Shown: positions 59,780 through 64,000 of the stretch, one piece after another
Layout of the letters: the number at the start of each line of letters is the position of its first letter
Numbering within the stretch: the stretch's first letter is position 1
DNA from: Flammeovirgaceae bacterium UBA2366
GTDB lineage: Bacteria; Bacteroidota; Bacteroidia; Cytophagales; Cyclobacteriaceae
Direction: 5' to 3'
DNA length: 64,000 nt
Assembly: GCA_002344065.1 (NCBI GenBank)
Contig: DDTK01000015.1
Location: 1 to 64,000, forward strand
The notes under the pieces: generated by a model
What the model saw: the letters and a program-made list of their open reading frames with translations, nothing else
The model's database searches: none
Told to the model about the DNA's origin: nothing
Made by a program: the position numbers and the translations under genes

Positions 59780-62200
59780 ATGGAAACCCTTGTCAAGACT
59801 GATCTAACGTGCTATCACTGTGGTGAACCTTGTGACGATACATTGTGGAAGGATGATAAATCATTTTGCTGTTACGGGTGCCAAACAGTTTATGAAATTC
59901 TGAGTTCAAACGATCTTTGTGAATACTACGATTTAGAGAAAAATCCCGGCACACAACTAAGGTATGTACCGGAAGAGACATACGTATTTCTGGATGAAAA
60001 GGATATCCGCAAGAAAATACTAGCCTTTGATTCTGATACTTTTTCCCGGGTACAGTTTTATGTCCCGGCCATTCATTGTGTATCCTGTATCTGGTTGCTT
60101 GAAAATCTTCAGAAGCTGGAACAGGGAATTCTCCGTTCAGAAGTAAACTTTGTTCAGAAAACCGTTACTATAGATTTTAAGCCACAAGCGGTAGCATTGA
60201 GTTCATTAGCCAAATTACTGGCCGCATTGGGTTATGCTCCTAAAATAAACCTGGACTCTGAAAATAAGACTAAGCCATCAGTGGCCTATGATAAATCGTT
60301 ACTGCTCAAGTTATCCATAGCTGGTTTTTGTTTTGGAAATGTAATGTTGTTCAGTTTTCCTGAATATCTGGGATTGGACCAGACGGATGGAAAGTTAATG
60401 CAAATTTTTTCATGGCTTAATATTTTGTTGTCCGTCCCGGTTTTTCTGTATAGTGATTCCGATTACATGGCATCGGCATGGAAGAGTTTTAAACAAAGGC
60501 AAATAAATATTGACGTACCGATTGCTGTTGGTCTTGTTGCTTTATTCTTGCGCAGCGTGTGGGATATTGTTACCGGATTCGGTCCGGGGTATATGGATTC
60601 TTTCACCGGTCTTGTGTTTTTTCTTTTAATCGGACGATGGTTTCAAAATAAAACCTATGAAAGCCTGGCCTTCGATCGTGACTTTAAATCTTATTTTCCG
60701 CTGGCCGTTTTACGATTGAAAAAGCAATCAGATATTGGGCATGAGGATTGGGAGCCTGTGGTAGTATACGAGCTTAAAAAAGGTGATCAGATCAAGGTTC
60801 GAAATATGGAAATTGTTCCAGCGGATAGCTTGCTGCTGGATGAGAAAGCCTTTATCGATTATAGTTTTGTCACCGGTGAATCAAAACCGGTTCAGGTAAA
60901 CAAAGGTGAACTTATTTATGCCGGAGGCAAATTAATTGGCCAGCCGGTTACGTTGGTGGTGGAGAAAAGAACTTCACAAAGTCACCTCACCAGTTTGTGG
61001 AATAATGATACTTTCCAAAAACCGGAAGAGAGCAAATACAAACGCCTGATAGACCGTGCCGCCCGAAGATTCACCTGGGTGATTCTTGGCTTATCGATAG
61101 TCACGGCTGTATATTGGTACAATACAGATCCTACCCAGGTTTGGTTGATCATTACCTCGGTGCTGATTGTGGCGTGCCCATGTGCTTTAGCCTTAACCGC
61201 TCCGTTTACGTATGGAAATATGCTCCGCGTATTCGGACGGAATAAATTGTACTTAAAAAATGCTGATGTAATTGAGCGAATGGCTTCTGTTAACGCAGTA
61301 GTGTTTGACAAAACCGGAACGGTAACGCATGGGAGCGAACCTGAAATAGAATTTACGGGTGAACTTTCAGACGAGGAACTGAGCTGGGTTAGCACCCTTA
61401 CAGGGTATTCCACCCACCCATTAAGCAAATTAATTCATAAAAATATACTTAGACGGTCATCTGCCTTTGTTGCCGGTTTTAAAGAATTTCCGGGTAAGGG
61501 AATAGAGGGTAACTTGCACGGTAATTTTATACGGCTTGGTTCGGCAGCATTCACCGGGTTTCACGAGCGGCTGGATGACGCATCATCAACGGTTTTTGTT
61601 GCTATAAACGGGGAGGTTCGTGGATACTTTAGTATCCGCACTGCTGTTCGAAAAAATATTCAAAATATGTTGGGCCGGTTGGGGGATAAATGTGAGGCGA
61701 TGCTTTCGGGGGACAGTAAAGCTGATAAGGTGCTGATGAGTACATTGTTTCACCCAACCGCTCAACTACTTTTTAATCAAAGCCCACACGATAAACTGAA
61801 TTACATCAGTAACCTGCAACATGCTGGTAAAAAGGTAATGATGCTGGGGGATGGATTGAATGATTCTGGGGCGTTGAAGCAAAGTGATGTGGGTATTGCA
61901 GTAACGGATGATACCGGGGTTTTTACCCCAGCCTGCGATGGCATTTTACAGGGTGATCAGATTGGCAACCTGGATCGCTTTTTGGCACTGGCTAAATCTG
62001 CAACCACCATTGTCAAGGCCGGATTTGTTTTATCGTTTATGTATAATGCTATTGCGTTAAGTTTTGCGATTTCGGGTCATCTTACCCCGTTGGTTGCGGC
62101 TATATTAATGCCGCTTAGCAGCATTAGCGTGGTGGTGTTTACTACGGTTGCCGTAAACGTAGTTGCCAGAAGAAAATTGAGTGATATTCCTTTAGGTTAA
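59780..62200 (+). CDS. ccoI: Copper-transporting P-type ATPase CcoI/FixI
   Basis: This 806-residue P1B ATPase exports copper for assembly of cbb3-type cytochrome oxidase. The N-terminus has a Cys-rich zinc-ribbon-like part (CYHCGEPC and CCYGC, residues 11-34) typical of CcoI, followed by a heavy-metal domain with CVSC (100-103). The membrane metal site is CPC (466-468), the phosphorylated Asp is in DKTGT (510), and GDGLNDSGAL marks the hinge. SHP in YSTHPLSK is the P1B-type His-Pro pair. The ccoS gene follows after three bases. Copper supply might also help the NosZ copper sites made from the next operon; that is inference. Confidence 0.93.
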   Translation: METLVKTDLTCYHCGEPCDDTLWKDDKSFCCYGCQTVYEILSSNDLCEYYDLEKNPGTQLRYVPEETYVFLDEKDIRKKILAFDSDTFSRVQFYVPAIHCVSCIWLLENLQKLEQGILRSEVNFVQKTVTIDFKPQAVALSSLAKLLAALGYAPKINLDSENKTKPSVAYDKSLLLKLSIAGFCFGNVMLFSFPEYLGLDQTDGKLMQIFSWLNILLSVPVFLYSDSDYMASAWKSFKQRQINIDVPIAVGLVALFLRSVWDIVTGFGPGYMDSFTGLVFFLLIGRWFQNKTYESLAFDRDFKSYFPLAVLRLKKQSDIGHEDWEPVVVYELKKGDQIKVRNMEIVPADSLLLDEKAFIDYSFVTGESKPVQVNKGELIYAGGKLIGQPVTLVVEKRTSQSHLTSLWNNDTFQKPEESKYKRLIDRAARRFTWVILGLSIVTAVYWYNTDPTQVWLIITSVLIVACPCALALTAPFTYGNMLRVFGRNKLYLKNADVIERMASVNAVVFDKTGTVTHGSEPEIEFTGELSDEELSWVSTLTGYSTHPLSKLIHKNILRRSSAFVAGFKEFPGKGIEGNLHGNFIRLGSAAFTGFHERLDDASSTVFVAINGEVRGYFSIRTAVRKNIQNMLGRLGDKCEAMLSGDSKADKVLMSTLFHPTAQLLFNQSPHDKLNYISNLQHAGKKVMMLGDGLNDSGALKQSDVGIAVTDDTGVFTPACDGILQGDQIGNLDRFLALAKSATTIVKAGFVLSFMYNAIALSFAISGHLTPLVAAILMPLSSISVVVFTTVAVNVVARRKLSDIPLG

Positions 62201-62203
62201 GAT

Positions 62204-62395
62204 ATGTCCATCATTATACTGCTCATATTAATCAGTCTTTCCATTGCCATAATATTCCTGCTTATCTTTTACTGGAGTATGAAGAGCGGCCAGTATGATG
62301 ATACCTATACACCCTCTGTAAGGATGCTGTTTGAAGAAAAGTCTAAGAAAAGCAGCAATCAGAAGCTGAATAAAAAGCAAGGGGTAACCAAGTAG
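62204..62395 (+). CDS. ccoS: cbb3-type oxidase assembly protein CcoS
   Basis: The 63-residue protein has one N-terminal membrane helix (IIILLILISLSIAIIFLLIFYW) and the short motif that defines CcoS, W-S-M-K-S-G-Q-Y-D-D (about residues 25-34), followed by a basic tail. CcoS is needed to insert cofactors into cbb3 oxidase. It begins three bases after ccoI, confirming a shared transcript. The structural genes ccoNOP are not in this window. Confidence 0.93.
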   Translation: MSIIILLILISLSIAIIFLLIFYWSMKSGQYDDTYTPSVRMLFEEKSKKSSNQKLNKKQGVTK

Positions 62396-62716
62396 CAAAA
62401 CTGCATCACATTCGGAATGAATCGCCAAGTACTTTAACGCAATTCTATAAAGATTCAATTTTCATGACTTTTGTCATTGAAAAAATCTATCCTTCAGAAT
62501 TTCTTTAACCTGTTGTTTCGCTACCCTCAGCAGATAGCAATTAAACAGTCTTTTTAGGCTGTTAAGCCTCAATGATATCATTCCACTATATGATGGTTTG
62601 ATGATGTAAATCAAAGGTACTTTATGATTCGGGTCATAAAGGCAAGCATAACGGCAAGGCTAACTTGAGCAAAAATTTTAAAAGGAAATTCAACTGCAAA
62701 CCAAATACAAATCCCT
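62396..62716. other. Intergenic control region before the nos genes
   Basis: These 321 bases separate ccoS from the cytochrome c gene. The first half holds no gene; a weak stem (AACAG with CTGTT around TCTTTTTAGG, about 62545-62564) may end the ccoS transcript. The second half holds the Crp/Fnr boxes and -7 element listed separately, and then a leader of about 45 bases. Confidence 0.5.
62601..62668 (+). promoter_or_regulatory. Tandem Crp/Fnr boxes and -7 element of the nos operon
   Basis: ATGATGTAAATCAA (62601-62614) contains a full TGAT-N4-ATCA FNR core. The second box lies in the perfect inverted repeat TTTATGA-TTCGGG-TCATAAA (62621-62640), centred 23 bases further. TAACTTGA (62661-62668), a weak -7 element, begins 30.5 bases after that centre. 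The arrangement matches the yceI and usp promoters within one base. Confidence 0.75.
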
Positions 62717-63172
62717 ATGAAAAATCTAGTCATTCTGTTTATGGCCATGGTCATGTTGGGTGCCTGTGCACCCGATAAACCTAAAACCGATGAGGCTGCC
62801 AAAAAGAATCCGGTAGCCGAAGTAGTTGATCCTACTAAGGGTATAGGCCAGGTAAAAAATGTTACTCTCCACAATCCATTGGATGCTGAGCGTGTTCAGC
62901 GTGGTATGGATATTTATGAAATGAAATGTTCAGCTTGTCATAAGCTTGATGATCAACGCGTAGTTGGCCCGGGATTTAAGGATGTCACAAAAAGAAGAAG
63001 GCCCGAATGGATCATGAATATGATTACCAATGTGGAGGTGATGCTTGACCAGGATGAGGAGGCACAAAAATTACTGGAACTCTGCTTAACCCGAATGCCC
63101 AACCAGAATGTTTCGATCGGTGATGCCCGTGATGTTCTCGAGTTTATGCGGAAAAACGATGGTGAGCAATAA
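62717..63172 (+). CDS. Class I c-type cytochrome lipoprotein
   Basis: The 151-residue protein has a lipoprotein signal (FMAMVMLGAC, Cys 17), a linker of about 40 residues and one haem-binding domain: CSACH (residues 71-75) with VVGPGFKDVTKRRRPEW after it, and a likely Met ligand in LTRMPNQN (about 132). It is most likely the electron donor to the nitrous oxide reductase whose gene begins 600 bases downstream, delivering electrons on the periplasmic side. It heads the operon directly after the paired Crp/Fnr-like boxes. Confidence 0.92.
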   Translation: MKNLVILFMAMVMLGACAPDKPKTDEAAKKNPVAEVVDPTKGIGQVKNVTLHNPLDAERVQRGMDIYEMKCSACHKLDDQRVVGPGFKDVTKRRRPEWIMNMITNVEVMLDQDEEAQKLLELCLTRMPNQNVSIGDARDVLEFMRKNDGEQ

Positions 63173-63190
63173 CAACTAAACCCAACTTAT

Positions 63191-63742
63191 ATGAAACAAC
63201 TATTTATAGTTCTTCCACTACTATTGCTAATGGCTTGTGGACAACAGGCAGCCGATAGCAATACTGAAACCACCGCAGCACCATTAGCCGGTGGTCAGTC
63301 GAATGTAAAAGATGATACTTCTGAACCAGATGTTGTGCGCATTGCAGTTAACTCCAATGTTCACAAAACACTCGTAGCGGCTTTAAAGGCTGCAAATTAT
63401 GTTGATGCCTTATCAAATGCCGGTCCGTTTACTGTGTTTGCACCAACTGATGATGCGTTCGCAAAACTCCCTGCAGGTACAGTTGATAACCTGGTTAAAC
63501 CTGAAAATAAGGAAACGCTGCAAAATATTCTTGAGTACCATGTATATGTGGGAAATATTCGTGAAGAATTAGTTCAGGATGGAATGACCCTCAACCAGGT
63601 TAATCTCGATAATGTCACGCTTAACAAAGATGGTGATGGAAATATTACCGTTAATGGGGCTAAAGTTCTTGGCGTTGTTAAAGCGTCAAATGGTATGGTA
63701 TACGTAATTGATACGGTACTTCTTCCACCCGATAAAAAATAA
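63191..63742 (+). CDS. Fasciclin-domain lipoprotein in the nos operon
   Basis: The 183-residue product has a lipoprotein signal (LLLLMACGQQ, Cys 16), a low-complexity linker and one fasciclin (FAS1) domain (about residues 45-183). Landmarks are LVAALKAANYVDALSNAGPFTVFAPTDDAFAKLPAG and the second box NITVNGAKVLGVVKASNGMVYVIDTVLLPP. FAS1 domains bind other proteins or surfaces. It lies between the cytochrome c gene (18 bases) and nosZ (28 bases), so it is probably part of N2O respiration or of NosZ maturation; the role there is unknown. Confidence 0.9.
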   Translation: MKQLFIVLPLLLLMACGQQAADSNTETTAAPLAGGQSNVKDDTSEPDVVRIAVNSNVHKTLVAALKAANYVDALSNAGPFTVFAPTDDAFAKLPAGTVDNLVKPENKETLQNILEYHVYVGNIREELVQDGMTLNQVNLDNVTLNKDGDGNITVNGAKVLGVVKASNGMVYVIDTVLLPPDKK

Positions 63743-63770
63743 TGTGAAACTATTTTAAACCTGTAATACA

Positions 63771-64000
63771 ATGAAGAACATAATAAACCGAATCATTCTA
63801 TCGCTTGGATTACTTTCTATGCTGTATGTTATAGAAAGTTGCAAGCCCAAAGGCCCTGCGGCAGTTACCACAGGCGATGCTGCATCGAAAGTGTATGTAG
63901 CGCCCGGACAATACGATGAGTTTTACAATTTTGTTTCCGGAGGTTTTAACGGACAGATGGCCGTTTATGGCTTGCCATCCGGAAGATTGTTTAGAAACAT
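63771..64000 (+). CDS. nosZ: Nitrous oxide reductase, clade II (partial, 5' end)
   Basis: Only the first 76 codons fall inside the window. The N-terminus is a Sec-type signal with a lipoprotein-like Cys (LLSMLYVIESC, residue 24) and no twin-arginine motif, the mark of clade II NosZ. The mature start, YDEFYNFVSGGFNGQMAVYG with LPSGRLF following, is characteristic of the first beta-propeller blade. NosZ reduces N2O to N2 with copper centres, the last step of denitrification. It is third in a unit with a cytochrome c and a fasciclin protein behind paired Crp/Fnr-type boxes. The gene runs off the right end. Confidence 0.88.
   Translation, partial: MKNIINRIILSLGLLSMLYVIESCKPKGPAAVTTGDAASKVYVAPGQYDEFYNFVSGGFNGQMAVYGLPSGRLFRN

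Overview
The window looks like chromosomal DNA from a Bacteroidota bacterium, most likely Cytophagales; this is inferred from gene content, not from a marker phylogeny. The pointers are a complete gldA-gldF-gldG gliding set, a six-domain ribosomal protein S1 with a charged N-terminal extension, a menaquinone prenyltransferase, several lipoproteins and outer-membrane proteins of types typical for the phylum, a TAnnTTTG promoter box in front of several genes, and the start of a clade II (Sec-type, atypical) nitrous oxide reductase gene. There is no phage, insertion sequence or CRISPR array. Most of the window is ordinary housekeeping and envelope sequence.

Layout. 1-3.3 kb: two tandem Na+/Ca2+ antiporter paralogues and CorA. 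3.4-6.6 kb: polyprenyl diphosphate synthase, an unknown protein and a thioredoxin-fold lipid- or periplasm-targeted protein. 6.7-11 kb: gldAFG plus a DUF4340-type gene in one overlapping operon, followed by dnaN. 12-22.6 kb: unknown lipoproteins, a phosphodiesterase, a CBM9-like/DUF5916 protein, a GH16 glucanase, tRNA-Gly, a WYL regulator and a divergent aldo-keto reductase / small-protein cluster. 22.6-29.5 kb: thioredoxin, HD hydrolase, TPR receptor, small enzymes, and an ABC ATPase with a TolC protein. 29.6-39 kb: rpsA, tRNA-Cys, TauE, SDR, folA, fmt, nth, NamZ-like muramidase and a LolC/E-like permease. 39-47.5 kb: envelope enzymes, a dolichol-phosphate-mannose-synthase-like glycosyltransferase, GH3 and an EF-G-like GTPase. 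49.9-55.7 kb: a polyamine cluster (arginine decarboxylase, ureohydrolase, deoxyhypusine-synthase homologue) beside argS. 55.8-58.7 kb: acetyltransferase, two thiol peroxidases, DoxX and menA.

The most interesting signal is regulatory. Three transcription units, yceI-porin (47.8 kb), usp-ccoI-ccoS (58.9 kb) and cytochrome c-fasciclin-nosZ (62.7 kb), each carry two tandem Crp/Fnr-type boxes (TGA-N6-TCA) 22, 22 and 23 bp apart, followed at 29.5, 29.5 and 30.5 bp by a TAnnTT-type -7 element. The upstream box is close to the FNR consensus in all three and the downstream box is weaker. This places the boxes near -63 and -41 of the predicted starts and suggests a small low-oxygen/denitrification regulon linking copper delivery to cytochrome oxidase, N2O respiration, a stress protein and a lipid-binding-protein/porin pair. 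A second local circuit is suggested by two near-identical 18-bp operators between the aldo-keto reductase and the small-protein cluster, next to a WYL-type regulator.

Intergenic spaces hold several dispersed-repeat-like hairpins, and two short genes (37 and 42 codons) are easily missed. All family assignments come from reading the sequence; no database search was run.
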